64,000 nt of DNA from Pseudomonas marginalis (GTDB lineage: Bacteria; Pseudomonadota; Gammaproteobacteria; Pseudomonadales; Pseudomonadaceae): contig NZ_FNSU01000003.1 of NCBI RefSeq assembly GCF_900105325.1, positions 3,237,501-3,301,500 on the forward strand, read 5' to 3'. Of the stretch, positions 32,936 to 41,847 are shown in pieces. The position numbers and the translations under genes are program-made. Within the stretch, counting starts at the first letter, position 1. The number at the start of each line of letters is the position of its first letter. Below the pieces are notes generated by a model. It was not told the DNA's origin. It made no database searches and was given only the letters and a program-made list of their open reading frames with translations.

Positions 32936-34117
32936 TTACTCCAACGCGGCAGCCGGGCCGAAGAATTCGTAGCGGCTTTGTTTCTCGGGTACGCCCAGGG
33001 CCTTGAGGTGGCGCTTGATCGCCGCCATGAAACCTTTGGGGCCGAGGAAGTACGCGTCCAGGTCACGCTGCTTCGGCAACCATGCGGCCAGTTGCTCCTG
33101 GCTCAGCAGGCCGACCTTATCCGCCGCAGGGCTCACGCCGTCGTCCTCGGCATAGCAATAAAAGCGCTTGAGCTGCGGGTGCTTGGCCGCCAGTGCATCC
33201 ACCCAATCGCGGAACGCATGCACCCCGCCATTACGCGCGCAGTGGATAAAGTGCACCGGACGCTCAGTGGCCAGCGCAGCCTCCAGCATCGGCAAGGTCG
33301 GGGTGATCCCTACCCCGCCGCTGATCAGCACCAACGGCTTATCGCTGGCCGCCAGGGTGAACTCGCCCGATGGTGGAAACAGGTCAATCGTCGCACCGAC
33401 CTGCAACTGGTCATGCAGGTAGTTGGAAACCCGCCCACCGGCCTCGCGCTTGACGCTGATGCGGTACTGACCTGCATCACTCAGCGCCGACAGTGAATAA
33501 TTGCGGCGCACTTCCTCACCGTCGAGCACCAGCTTCATGCCGATGTATTGGCCCGGCGCGGCAGCGAGGATCGCCCCGTTGTCCGCCGGCGCGAAATAGA
33601 AGGAAGTGATCTCGGCGCTCTCCTCCACACGCTTGACCAGGGTAAACGCCCGCGCACCGCGCCAGCCGCCGGGGGCCTGGGCTTTCTCTGTATAGATAGC
33701 GGCCTCGGCACCGATCAGGATATCCGCCAGTTGGCCGTACGCGGCGCCCCAGGCATTCATCACCTCAGGGGTGGCGATCTCACTGCCCAGCACCTCGGAA
33801 ATCGCCCGCAGCAGGCAAGCGCCCACGATCGGGTAATGCTCCGGCAGGATCTGCAAGGCGACGTGCTTGTTGATGATCTTCGCCACGAGGTCGCCCAGTT
33901 GGTCGAGCTGGTCGATATGCCGCGCGTACATCAATACGCCATTGGCCAGGGCCCGGGGCTGGTCACCGCTGGCCTGGTGGGCCTGGTTGAACAGCGGGCG
34001 AACCTCAGGGTACTCGGAGAGCATCATGCGGTAGAAATGGGTGATCAGCGCTTCGCCGCCGCTTTCCAGCAGGGGCACGGTGGATTTGACGATGGCACGG
34101 TCTTGGGCACTAAGCAT
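32936..34117 (-). CDS. hmp: Flavohemoglobin Hmp (nitric oxide dioxygenase)
   Basis: The 393-residue protein has an N-terminal globin (1-138) with proximal His in INKHVALQILPEHYPIVG near 85 and Phe/Tyr B10 in ITHFYRMML, then FAD (RNYSLSA near 206) and NAD(P)H domains (ISGGVGITPTLPML near 268). It oxidises NO with O2 to nitrate using NAD(P)H, protecting the cytoplasm. It is divergent from norR across 147 bp that carry NorR-type operators, so NO-induced sigma-54 transcription is expected. Confidence 0.96.
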   Translation of the reverse strand: MLSAQDRAIVKSTVPLLESGGEALITHFYRMMLSEYPEVRPLFNQAHQASGDQPRALANGVLMYARHIDQLDQLGDLVAKIINKHVALQILPEHYPIVGACLLRAISEVLGSEIATPEVMNAWGAAYGQLADILIGAEAAIYTEKAQAPGGWRGARAFTLVKRVEESAEITSFYFAPADNGAILAAAPGQYIGMKLVLDGEEVRRNYSLSALSDAGQYRISVKREAGGRVSNYLHDQLQVGATIDLFPPSGEFTLAASDKPLVLISGGVGITPTLPMLEAALATERPVHFIHCARNGGVHAFRDWVDALAAKHPQLKRFYCYAEDDGVSPAADKVGLLSQEQLAAWLPKQRDLDAYFLGPKGFMAAIKRHLKALGVPEKQSRYEFFGPAAALE

Positions 34118-34156
34118 GGGAGCCTCCTGGGCTTCTTTACTGATTGCCCTTAGCTA

Positions 34157-34174
34157 CTCAGTATTCATGCCAAC
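34157..34174 (-). promoter_or_regulatory. Candidate sigma-54 promoter for hmp
   Basis: On the minus strand TTGGCATGAATACTGAG resembles the -24/-12 element (GG then ten bases then GA instead of GC). It is about 40 bp upstream of the hmp start and next to the NorR-type sites. The -12 mismatch makes this tentative. Confidence 0.4.
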
Positions 34175-34213
34175 TAATAAATCATTTAATTTCAATAGCT
34201 TGAGCGATATGTA

Positions 34214-34250
34214 GTCAGTATGACCTCCTACACCTTATAGTCATACGGAC
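34214..34250. promoter_or_regulatory. NorR-type operator sites
   Basis: GTCAGTATGAC at 34214-34224 is a perfect GTCA-N3-TGAC palindrome, the NorR core. GTCATACGGAC at 34240-34250 is a one-mismatch copy 26 bp away. They lie in the hmp-norR gap, upstream of the candidate hmp sigma-54 promoter. Confidence 0.75.
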
Positions 34251-34264
34251 CACAAGGAGTCATT

Positions 34265-35809
34265 ATGACTGCACACTCACTGCTCACCACCCTGCTGCCG
34301 CTGGTCGCCGACCTGTCGCGGGAACTGCCCGAAGGCGAACGCTATCGACGCCTGCTGCAAGCCATGCGCGCCCTGTTGCCGTGTGATGCGGCCGCCCTGC
34401 TGCGCCTGGACGGCGAATCGCTGGTGCCGCTGGCGGTGGATGGCTTGAGCGCAGACACCCTGGGCCGCCGCTTCAAGGTCAGCGAACATCCGCGCTTCGC
34501 CGTGCTGCTCAGCAGCCCTGGGCCCACACGCTTTGACAGTGACAGCGAACTGCCCGATCCCTACGACGGCCTGGTCGATGGCGTGCACGGCCACCTGGAA
34601 GTCCACGACTGCATGGGCTGCCCGCTGTTTGTCGACGATCTGCCCTGGGGCCTGTTGACCCTGGACGCGCTGGACACCGAACGCTTCGAACGCGTGGAAC
34701 TGGACGCGCTGCAAGCCTTCGCCAGCCTCGCTGCCGCAACGGTGAATGTTGCCGAACGCATCGAACGCCTGGCCCTGCGGGCCGAAGACGAACACCAGCG
34801 GGCCGAAATCTACCGCCAGGCCAGCGGCCAGCAGCACAAGGAAATGATCGGCCAGAGTAAAACCCACAAGCGCCTGGTGGAGGAAATCAAGCTGGTGGGT
34901 GGCAGCGACCTCACGGTACTGATCACCGGCGAAACCGGGGTGGGCAAGGAACTGGTGGCCCAGGCCATTCACGCGGCGTCGTCCCGCGCGGACAAACCAC
35001 TGATCAGCCTCAACTGCGCGGCCCTGCCGGAAACCCTGGTGGAAAGCGAGTTGTTCGGCCATGTGCGTGGCGCCTTCACCGGCGCGCTGAATGAACGGCG
35101 CGGCAAGTTCGAGCTGGCCAATGGCGGCACGCTGTTTCTGGACGAAGTGGGCGAGTTGTCCCTGAGCGTGCAGGCCAAGCTGCTGCGGGTGCTGCAAAGC
35201 GGCCAGTTGCAGCGCCTGGGCTCGGACAAGGAACACCAGGTGGATGTGCGCTTGATCGCCGCCACCAACCGCGACCTCGCCGATGAAGTGCGCAACGGCC
35301 GCTACCGCGCCGACTTCTACCATCGCCTGAGCGTGTACCCGCTGCAAGTGCCGGCCCTGCGCGAGCGCGGGCGTGATGTGTTGCTGCTGGCCGGCTTCTT
35401 CCTCGAGCAGAACCGCTCACGCATGGGCCTGGGCAGCCTGCGCCTGACCAGCGATGCCCAGGCGGCGCTGCTGGCCTATAACTGGCCGGGCAATGTGCGG
35501 GAGCTGGAACATTTGATCGGGCGCAGTGCGTTGAAGGCACTGGGTAACTGTCGCGAACGCCCGAAGATTCTGAGCCTGAGTGCCCAGGACCTGGATTTGC
35601 CCGACGTCAGCACGCCGGTGATCGAAGCACCGGCAGAAACCGCCCTGGCCGTCACCGGTGACCTGCGCCAGGCCACCGAGCACTACCAGCGCCAAGTCAT
35701 CAACGCCTGCCTGGAACGCCACCAGCACAACTGGGCCAGCGCCGCCCGCGAACTGGGCCTGGACCGCGCCAACCTCGGCCGGATGGCCAAGCGTTTAGGG
35801 CTCAAATAA
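34265..35809 (+). CDS. norR: NO-responsive sigma-54 activator NorR
   Basis: The 514-residue protein has an N-terminal GAF domain (about 20-170) that senses NO through a non-haem iron, an AAA+ domain (about 190-425) with Walker A TGETGVGKE, the sigma-54 contact loop ELFGHVRGAFTGA, Walker B GGTLFLDEVGEL and RADFYHRLSVYPL, then a Fis-type helix-turn-helix (NWASAARELGLDRANLGRMAKRLGL). It starts behind AAGGAGT. The GAFTGA loop is intact. It is divergent from hmp, its presumed target. Confidence 0.95.
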   Translation: MTAHSLLTTLLPLVADLSRELPEGERYRRLLQAMRALLPCDAAALLRLDGESLVPLAVDGLSADTLGRRFKVSEHPRFAVLLSSPGPTRFDSDSELPDPYDGLVDGVHGHLEVHDCMGCPLFVDDLPWGLLTLDALDTERFERVELDALQAFASLAAATVNVAERIERLALRAEDEHQRAEIYRQASGQQHKEMIGQSKTHKRLVEEIKLVGGSDLTVLITGETGVGKELVAQAIHAASSRADKPLISLNCAALPETLVESELFGHVRGAFTGALNERRGKFELANGGTLFLDEVGELSLSVQAKLLRVLQSGQLQRLGSDKEHQVDVRLIAATNRDLADEVRNGRYRADFYHRLSVYPLQVPALRERGRDVLLLAGFFLEQNRSRMGLGSLRLTSDAQAALLAYNWPGNVRELEHLIGRSALKALGNCRERPKILSLSAQDLDLPDVSTPVIEAPAETALAVTGDLRQATEHYQRQVINACLERHQHNWASAARELGLDRANLGRMAKRLGLK

Positions 35810-35844
35810 ACCAGACAACTCGGTCAAATGTGAGAAATGCAGGA

Positions 35845-35877
35845 AATGTGGGAGGGGGGCTTGCCTCCTCCCACACT
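35845..35877. repeat. REP-type hairpin (GTGGGAGGG family)
   Basis: AATGTGGGAGG pairs with CCTCCCACACT around GGGGCTTG. It lies between the convergent norR and EamA-transporter stops (35809 and 35876) and probably serves as a bidirectional terminator. Confidence 0.8.
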
Positions 35878-36787
35878 AGACCTGCTTTGCCTGGAGGATC
35901 GGATTCACCGGCTGAGCCACCTTGGGCTTACGAAACACCAACACATTCCCCAGCATCACCAGTACCAACCCCGCCAACGCCGGCGCGGTCCACTGGTAGC
36001 CTTCGGCAAACGCCGACACATTCAGCGCCACCACCGGGAACAGCACCGTGCAATACGCCGCACGCTCCGGCCCCATGCGCCCGACCAAGGTCAGGTACGC
36101 AGTAAACCCGATCACCGAACCCGGAATCACCAGGTACCACAACGCACCGATGTACCGTGCGCTCCAGTCCATCTCAAACGGAATACCGCGCACCACGCAG
36201 TAGGTCGCCAGCATCAACGAACCATACAACATGCCCCAGGCATTCGTGGTCAGCGGCCTCAGACCGGCCTTCTGCTGCAGGCTCGAGAGCATATTGCCCG
36301 CCGAGAAACACATCGTCCCCAGCAACGCCAACCCCAACCCCAGCAAGGTCTGCGGGCTGGCGGTATGCCCCACCAGTTCCGGCCAGAACAGCAGGCCCAA
36401 GCCCGCCAGCCCGAGGCCGCCTCCCATCAACACAGTGCGTGCCACCCGCTGGCCGAAAAACACCCGGGCGTTCAGCGCATTCCACAGCGTGGCCGTGGAA
36501 AACACCACCGCCACCAGGCCGCTGGGGATCCATTGGCTGGCGGTGAGAAAGCACATGAAGTTGACACAGAACAGGCACAACCCCTGGGCCAGGCAGATAA
36601 GGTGCCCACGCCGATTCATCACCTGCAACTTGCGACTGACCAGCAGCAACGCAAACAACACCAGGGCCGCCAGGCCGAAGCGGTAGACGATGGACACGGG
36701 AATCGCCACCACGCCCAATTGCCATTTGAGGGCGATCCAGGTGGTGCCCCAGATCAGCACGGTGAGTAGATACAGGGAAAGGTTCAT
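35876..36787 (-). CDS. EamA/DMT-family transporter
   Basis: The 303-residue protein has ten hydrophobic helices in two EamA repeats (about 1-135 and 145-285), beginning LLTVLIWGTTWIALKWQLG, the family hallmark. It is probably an inner-membrane exporter of amino acids or metabolites; the substrate cannot be told from sequence. The start ATG 36787 has GGAG 6 nt before; the frame continues far upstream as an antisense shadow. It is divergent from an AraC regulator at 36926, which probably controls it. Confidence 0.92.
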   Translation of the reverse strand: MNLSLYLLTVLIWGTTWIALKWQLGVVAIPVSIVYRFGLAALVLFALLLVSRKLQVMNRRGHLICLAQGLCLFCVNFMCFLTASQWIPSGLVAVVFSTATLWNALNARVFFGQRVARTVLMGGGLGLAGLGLLFWPELVGHTASPQTLLGLGLALLGTMCFSAGNMLSSLQQKAGLRPLTTNAWGMLYGSLMLATYCVVRGIPFEMDWSARYIGALWYLVIPGSVIGFTAYLTLVGRMGPERAAYCTVLFPVVALNVSAFAEGYQWTAPALAGLVLVMLGNVLVFRKPKVAQPVNPILQAKQV

Positions 36788-36925
36788 AGCGGGCTCCATC
36801 GATTGAGCCACAGTGTCGCCTTCAACCCGGGCAAGGCTCTTGCACAATCTTGCGCTTTTGTCGGGCGATGGGATCACAGCGCCAGCCTCGCGGAGTAGGA
36901 TGCAAGGCGTCGGAGAACACACACC

Positions 36926-37798
36926 ATGCCAGACCTGGAATCCCTGCAAGTCTTCCAAGCCCTTAACCGCTCGCCCAACGCACGCCTGGAAGCCTGCGCC
37001 GAGCTCGGTGACGGCTTGTCCGCGGCCTTGTGGAGCAACCATCATGATTCCCAGGACTACCAGGCGCCCAGCCATCACACCTTGTCCTGCTATGTCGGTG
37101 GCGGCACCGGCACGTTTCGGCGTGACCGGCCGGGCACCAAGGGCGGCCCCGACAAGCTGTGCATCCTGCCTGCCGAGCACCAATCGGCCTGGGTGATCAA
37201 CGGTGAGATCCGCCTGGCCCACGTGTATTTCAGCCCGGAGCAATTTGCCCTGGGCTGCGTCACCCTGCTTGACCGCGAACCGCGCACGCTGGAGCTGCGG
37301 GAAAGTACCTTTCTGGAAGACCAGCGCCTGGCCCAACGCTTCCACCAACTGATCGCCCTCAACTGGCACGAGCCCGCCGAACGCCTGCTTACCAGCAGCC
37401 TCGCCCATGAAATGCTCAGCCACACCCTGCTCAGCCAGGTGGGCGCCCGCGAAGGCCTGCGGTTGAAAGGCGGGCTGGCCGCCTACCAACGACGGTTGCT
37501 GGTGGACTACATCGACCAGCACTTGGAGGAGCCCATCAGCCTTGGGCAACTGGCTGGGTTGTGTGCGTTGTCGGAGTACCATTTCGCACGGATGTTTCGC
37601 CAAAGCTTCGGACTGCCGCCCCATCAGTACCTGCTGGCGCGCCGGCTGACACGCGCGCAAAACCTGCTGCGTGGCGGCGCCCTGCCGTTGGGCGAGATTG
37701 CCCTGCTGTGCGGTTTTTCCAGCGCCAGCCACTTTACCCATCGCTTCCGCCAGGCCATGGGCGCCACGCCCGGCGAATACCGTCAGGCGTTCATCTAA
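36926..37798 (+). CDS. AraC-family transcriptional regulator
   Basis: The 290-residue protein has an N-terminal cupin-like sensor region (about 20-160) and a C-terminal double helix-turn-helix (about 190-290) with ISLGQLAGLCALSEYHFARMFRQ, LPLGEIALLCGFSSASHFTHRFRQAMGATPGEYR. The effector is unknown. It is divergent from the EamA transporter across 138 bp, and its stop overlaps the convergent LuxR-type gene by 3 bp. Confidence 0.92.
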   Translation: MPDLESLQVFQALNRSPNARLEACAELGDGLSAALWSNHHDSQDYQAPSHHTLSCYVGGGTGTFRRDRPGTKGGPDKLCILPAEHQSAWVINGEIRLAHVYFSPEQFALGCVTLLDREPRTLELRESTFLEDQRLAQRFHQLIALNWHEPAERLLTSSLAHEMLSHTLLSQVGAREGLRLKGGLAAYQRRLLVDYIDQHLEEPISLGQLAGLCALSEYHFARMFRQSFGLPPHQYLLARRLTRAQNLLRGGALPLGEIALLCGFSSASHFTHRFRQAMGATPGEYRQAFI

Positions 37799-40296
37799 AC
37801 CATCAGGCCCAAGGTCTTGGCCTTGGCCACCGCCTGGGTACGCCGCTCTACGCCGAGCTTGCTGTGAATGCGCCGCGCGTGGGTCTTGACGGTGTGCAGG
37901 GAGATAAACAGCCGGTCGGCGATCTCCAGGTTGGAACTGCCGAGGGCGATCAGTTGCAGCACTTCCAGTTCGCGCTGGCTCAAGGGGTTTTCCACCGTGC
38001 CGGGGGTTGATGCCTGAGGTTCCAGGCCCAGCTCACTCAGCAGTCCCGGCGCGCGCAGACGCAGTTCGCGAATCGCTTGCTGCACCTGGCAACGCCCGGC
38101 CAACTCCAGGCCGGCTTGCAGCGAGCGGCGCGCCAAGGCCTGATCACCCAGCTGCCAGGCGACTTCGCCCAGCACCAGGTGCAGTTCGATTTCCAGGCAC
38201 AGCATGCCGCGCTGATGGATGGCTTGCAGCAAGGCGTTGAGCCGTTCCAGCGGTTGCTCGGCGCAGCCCAGCTTCACCTCCGCCAGCACCAACAGGTATT
38301 CAAGACGCGGGATCAGTTCCAGGGTGGCCGGCGGCGCCTGCTTGCCCTGGGGCCCACGGAAGTGACGCAGCACGCGACGCACCGCTTCCACGGTCAATTC
38401 GGCGCGCCCCTGCTGCAACCAGAAGTGCCCGCTGACCAACAGCAGCACCGCGCGGTACACCGTGTCCGGCACCTGGCGTTGCTGCATCAGCCGCTCGGCC
38501 TCACGCAACTGGACAAAGGCCTGGGCGTAATCGCCACGGTTGGCAGCCAACAGCGCCAGGCCGAGAAAGCCGTAGAGCACGCGCTTGTCCTGGCTGTGCA
38601 GGCACATCTTCAAGCCCGTGTCGAAACACTCGGCGGCCAGGCTGTCCTGGCCCTGGCGCAAGGCCAGGTGCCCGCGTCGCAAGGCGATACGCCCCACCAA
38701 GGGGCCGGCCTTGAGCCGCTGTTCAAGTAACATGGCCTGTACATTTTCCAGCAGGCTCTGGGCCCGGTACGGTGCCCCGCGCTGTTCCAGCAGTTGAGCG
38801 TGATCCAGCTCTAGCAGCGCCTCCAGCAGCAACGAACCATGGGCGCGCGCCAGGCACAGCGCTTCGCGGTTCAGGCTTTGGGCCACGTCCAATTCGCCGC
38901 GCAACAAGGCTTGCTGGGTCAGGCCAGACAGGCACATCAGCCGCGAGGTCCACGCGCTGTCGGGCAAGGCTTGCAGCGCCTCCAGAAAATGCAGGCGCGA
39001 GCCCTCGGCATCGCCGCCCAGGTGCAGCAGCCAGCCCCATTGCGCCTGCCAGCGCGCCAACAAATACCGCTGTTGCGCCGCCGTCGGTTGCGGGGCAAAC
39101 CGGGCCAGTTGATCGATGCACACCGCTGCCTGCTCGAAACGCCCGGCAAACAGCAACGCCGCCGTCACCAGCCCCACCAGTTGTGCCGAGCCGAGCATCA
39201 ACTCATCGCCATGTTGCTCATGCAGGTGCAACAGCAAGACGGCGTTCTGCTGGCGGAACAGGTCCTCGAAACTGAAATGCTGCAACAGGCTCACCGCCAT
39301 TTCATATTCTTCGGCCAGCAGCGCCTGTTCGAAGGCGGCCTGCCAGTCCTGTTCGGCGCAGAACCATTGGCAGGCGCGGCGATGCCAGGAGCGTTTGGCC
39401 GGCCAGGGCTCGTTTTGCATCAGCTGCGCCAGGGGCGGAAAAACCTGCAGCCAGTCGGTGTCTTCCCACGGCTGGATAAAGGCGCCGAGCACCTGCAGAT
39501 CCCTCAGGTACTGGTCACCGTCCCCCGCGCCGAACAAGTGCTCGCACAAGCCGGCGTTGAAGCGCGGCAGATGAGCCAGTACGCGCCAGGCCTCCGCCAG
39601 CTCCGGCGGCAGTGTGCTGAACAGTTCGTGTCGCAGGTAGTCGAGCAAGGTCTTGTCGGGGTGCCCATCCCCCAGCAGGGCGATGCGCACGCCCGCACAC
39701 CAACCGGCGCTGAACTGCTGCACGCTGTCGACCGAATGCCCGGGTGCATGGCTGAGCAGTTGCTGGATTTCCCCAGGGCTGAAGGCCAGTTCGGCGCCAC
39801 ATTCGAGCAACTCATCGTCGAGCAGCAGGCGCGGCCAGTTGCACGTCGGTCGCCGCCGCGCGCCCAGCCACCAGGTCAGGGCCGGGCTGCTGGCGGTGAG
39901 CAGGCGGTCGAGCAAGGCGTCGGTGTCGGGCGTGGGCAAGCGGCAAAAATCATCGAGGAACAGCCACGCCGAGGCCTGCCAGCGGCTGAGGTCGAGCAGC
40001 AAGGTGATTTCATCGGTAAACGTCAGGCCCAGGTTTTGCGCCAGCCGCAGGCACAGGTCGAGGGGGCTGAGCACCGCGCCATTGAGCGGCAACCAGTACA
40101 CCTGGCAACCCGCAGGCGCCTGCAACGCACATTCGGCGAGCAGCGCGCTCTTGCCACTGCCGCCGGGGGCGCAGAGTAATTTGACCCTGGCCTGGTCCGT
40201 CAGCAACGGCTCGGCCAGGCGTGGGCGCAGCAGATGGTGAGCGGACAGCCGGGGCATGAATCCAGGACGGTCCAGGCAGCGTGTCATGGCAGTCAT
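37795..40296 (-). CDS. MalT-like LuxR-family ATP-dependent regulator
   Basis: The 833-residue protein has a STAND-type NTPase (Walker A CAPGGSGKSALL near 45), a long helical repeat region (about 330-750) and a C-terminal LuxR helix-turn-helix (about 770-825; LSQRELEVLQLIALGSSNLEIADRLFISLHTVKTHARRIHSKLG). Such LAL regulators bind a small inducer and ATP, then activate nearby genes. It lies just downstream of, and on the same strand as, the DUF1329 and DUF1302 genes, which regulators of this type commonly accompany in Pseudomonas. The start ATG 40296 is preceded by AGGA. Confidence 0.92.
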   Translation of the reverse strand: MTAMTRCLDRPGFMPRLSAHHLLRPRLAEPLLTDQARVKLLCAPGGSGKSALLAECALQAPAGCQVYWLPLNGAVLSPLDLCLRLAQNLGLTFTDEITLLLDLSRWQASAWLFLDDFCRLPTPDTDALLDRLLTASSPALTWWLGARRRPTCNWPRLLLDDELLECGAELAFSPGEIQQLLSHAPGHSVDSVQQFSAGWCAGVRIALLGDGHPDKTLLDYLRHELFSTLPPELAEAWRVLAHLPRFNAGLCEHLFGAGDGDQYLRDLQVLGAFIQPWEDTDWLQVFPPLAQLMQNEPWPAKRSWHRRACQWFCAEQDWQAAFEQALLAEEYEMAVSLLQHFSFEDLFRQQNAVLLLHLHEQHGDELMLGSAQLVGLVTAALLFAGRFEQAAVCIDQLARFAPQPTAAQQRYLLARWQAQWGWLLHLGGDAEGSRLHFLEALQALPDSAWTSRLMCLSGLTQQALLRGELDVAQSLNREALCLARAHGSLLLEALLELDHAQLLEQRGAPYRAQSLLENVQAMLLEQRLKAGPLVGRIALRRGHLALRQGQDSLAAECFDTGLKMCLHSQDKRVLYGFLGLALLAANRGDYAQAFVQLREAERLMQQRQVPDTVYRAVLLLVSGHFWLQQGRAELTVEAVRRVLRHFRGPQGKQAPPATLELIPRLEYLLVLAEVKLGCAEQPLERLNALLQAIHQRGMLCLEIELHLVLGEVAWQLGDQALARRSLQAGLELAGRCQVQQAIRELRLRAPGLLSELGLEPQASTPGTVENPLSQRELEVLQLIALGSSNLEIADRLFISLHTVKTHARRIHSKLGVERRTQAVAKAKTLGLMV

Positions 40297-40408
40297 TGCT
40301 GCATCCTGCTTTTTTATTGTTATGCAACCTGGTGCTTACCCTAGTCCTGTGGCGGGTGGTTGTTGAAGAAGTATTCAGCACAATGATTGAAGGCCATGCA
40401 CAAAACCC

Positions 40409-40440
40409 AATGTGGGAAAGGGCAAGCCTCCTCCCACATT
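40409..40440. repeat. REP-type hairpin (GTGGGAGGG family)
   Basis: AATGTGGGA ... TCCCACATT ends enclose AAGGGCAAGCCTCC. It lies in the 166-bp gap between the DUF1329 stop and the LuxR-type regulator start, so it may separate the two transcripts. Confidence 0.75.
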
Positions 40441-40462
40441 TTGACTCCGCTTCGATCCGGGA

Positions 40463-41821
40463 TCAGCGTACGCCTTCAGCCCTCAACGCCGCCGGGGTGT
40501 AGTCCGCTGCCTTGGCCGCAAAGCCGAACACGAAGCTGCTCTTCTCCTCGTTCTTCATGCCCAGTGCGATGTAGCGCCCGGCAATGATGTCGTACAGGGT
40601 CTCGACGGTGTAGGCCGGCACCTGGTGGTCGTAGTAGAACTGCGCATGGCCTTCGGCGACGCGCCACAGTTGGCCACGACCGTCGTAGTGATCCACCAGC
40701 GCGACTTGCCAGCTGTCTTCGTCGATGTACATGTGGCGCTTGGCGTAGATGTGCCGCTCGCTCGGCTTGACCGTGCCGACCACTTCCCACACGCGGTGCA
40801 GTTCGTAACGGGTCAGGTCCTGGTTGATGTGACCGGCCTTGATGATGTCGTCGTATTTGAGCGACGGCGAATCGAGCTTGTAGCTGTTGTAGGGGATGTA
40901 CATCTCTTTCTTGCCCACCAGCTTCCAGTCATAGCGGTCAGGGGCGCCGGAGAACATGTCGAAATTGTCGGTGGTGCGCAGGCCGTCGGACGCGGTGCCC
41001 GGGCCGTCATAGGACACTTGCGGCGCGCGGCGCACGCGGCGCTGGCCGGCGTTGTAGATCCAGGCCAGGCGCGGCTCCTTCACCTGGTCGAGGGTCTCGT
41101 GCACCAGCAGCACGTTACCCGCCAGGCGTGCCGGGGCGGTCACCGATTGCTTGAAATAGCTCAGCACGTTGGCCGCCTTGGCCTGGTCGATATCGGGAAT
41201 CGCCTGGGGCACCGCCACTTCCTCCTCGAAGCGGATCGGCGTGTAGCTGCCATTGGTCTGCGGGGTAGCCTGGGTGATGATGCGGCGCAGGTTGCCACCG
41301 TGGTAGCGGGTGATGTGGTTCCACAGCACTTCCACGCCATTCTTGGGAATCGGGAACGCGTAGTAACGGTTACCGGTGAAGTTTTCCAGGCCGTTGCCGT
41401 CGTTGATCGTCTTGACGTTCAGCGCGCTGCGCTTGATCGACTCGTAGATGTCCGGTGGCAGGTTGACCGTACGGTGGCTCGGGTACACCGGGATCTTGTA
41501 GGTCTCGGGGTAGCGCTTGAACATCGCCACCTGGCCGTCGGAGAGTTTGTCCTTGTACTTGTCCACCGTGGCGGCGGTGATCACGAACAGCGGTTTTTCA
41601 TTGGCGAACGGATCGGCGAGGAAGCCCTTGCTGTCCACCGCGCCGGCGTTTTTCGGGATACCGCCGGTCCACGCCGGGATCGAGCCATCGGCGTTGCCGG
41701 CTTTTTCGGCGCCGACCGGTGTCAGGGTGGTGCCCAGCTTGGCCGCCTCTTCCGGCGACACCGCCGCCATCACGTGGGAAGCCAACAGGCTGAGGGCCAA
41801 TACTGCAATTGTCTTACGCAT
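40463..41821 (-). CDS. DUF1329 periplasmic/outer-membrane-associated protein
   Basis: The 452-residue protein has a Sec signal (MRKTIAVLALSLLASHVMAA) and a LolA/LolB-like beta structure with family motifs GSIPAWTGGIP, YKIPVYPSHRTV, RYYAFPIPKNGVEVLWNH, NLLLVHETLDQ-like and HRVWEVVGTVKPSERHIYAKR. The function is not established; DUF1329 almost always pairs with DUF1302 and often with RND exporters, pointing to handling of hydrophobic compounds at the outer membrane. AAGGACAAG precedes the start. It is 26 bp downstream of the DUF1302 gene, in the same operon. Confidence 0.92.
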   Translation of the reverse strand: MRKTIAVLALSLLASHVMAAVSPEEAAKLGTTLTPVGAEKAGNADGSIPAWTGGIPKNAGAVDSKGFLADPFANEKPLFVITAATVDKYKDKLSDGQVAMFKRYPETYKIPVYPSHRTVNLPPDIYESIKRSALNVKTINDGNGLENFTGNRYYAFPIPKNGVEVLWNHITRYHGGNLRRIITQATPQTNGSYTPIRFEEEVAVPQAIPDIDQAKAANVLSYFKQSVTAPARLAGNVLLVHETLDQVKEPRLAWIYNAGQRRVRRAPQVSYDGPGTASDGLRTTDNFDMFSGAPDRYDWKLVGKKEMYIPYNSYKLDSPSLKYDDIIKAGHINQDLTRYELHRVWEVVGTVKPSERHIYAKRHMYIDEDSWQVALVDHYDGRGQLWRVAEGHAQFYYDHQVPAYTVETLYDIIAGRYIALGMKNEEKSSFVFGFAAKAADYTPAALRAEGVR

Positions 41822-41847
41822 GGATTCTTGTCCTTCTTTAAGCCAAA

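Noticed and set aside
36788..37741. Minus-strand extension of the EamA transporter frame upstream of ATG 36787
   Set aside because: It is antisense to the AraC gene, lacks domain character, and the transporter N-terminus with GGAG is clear at 36787.
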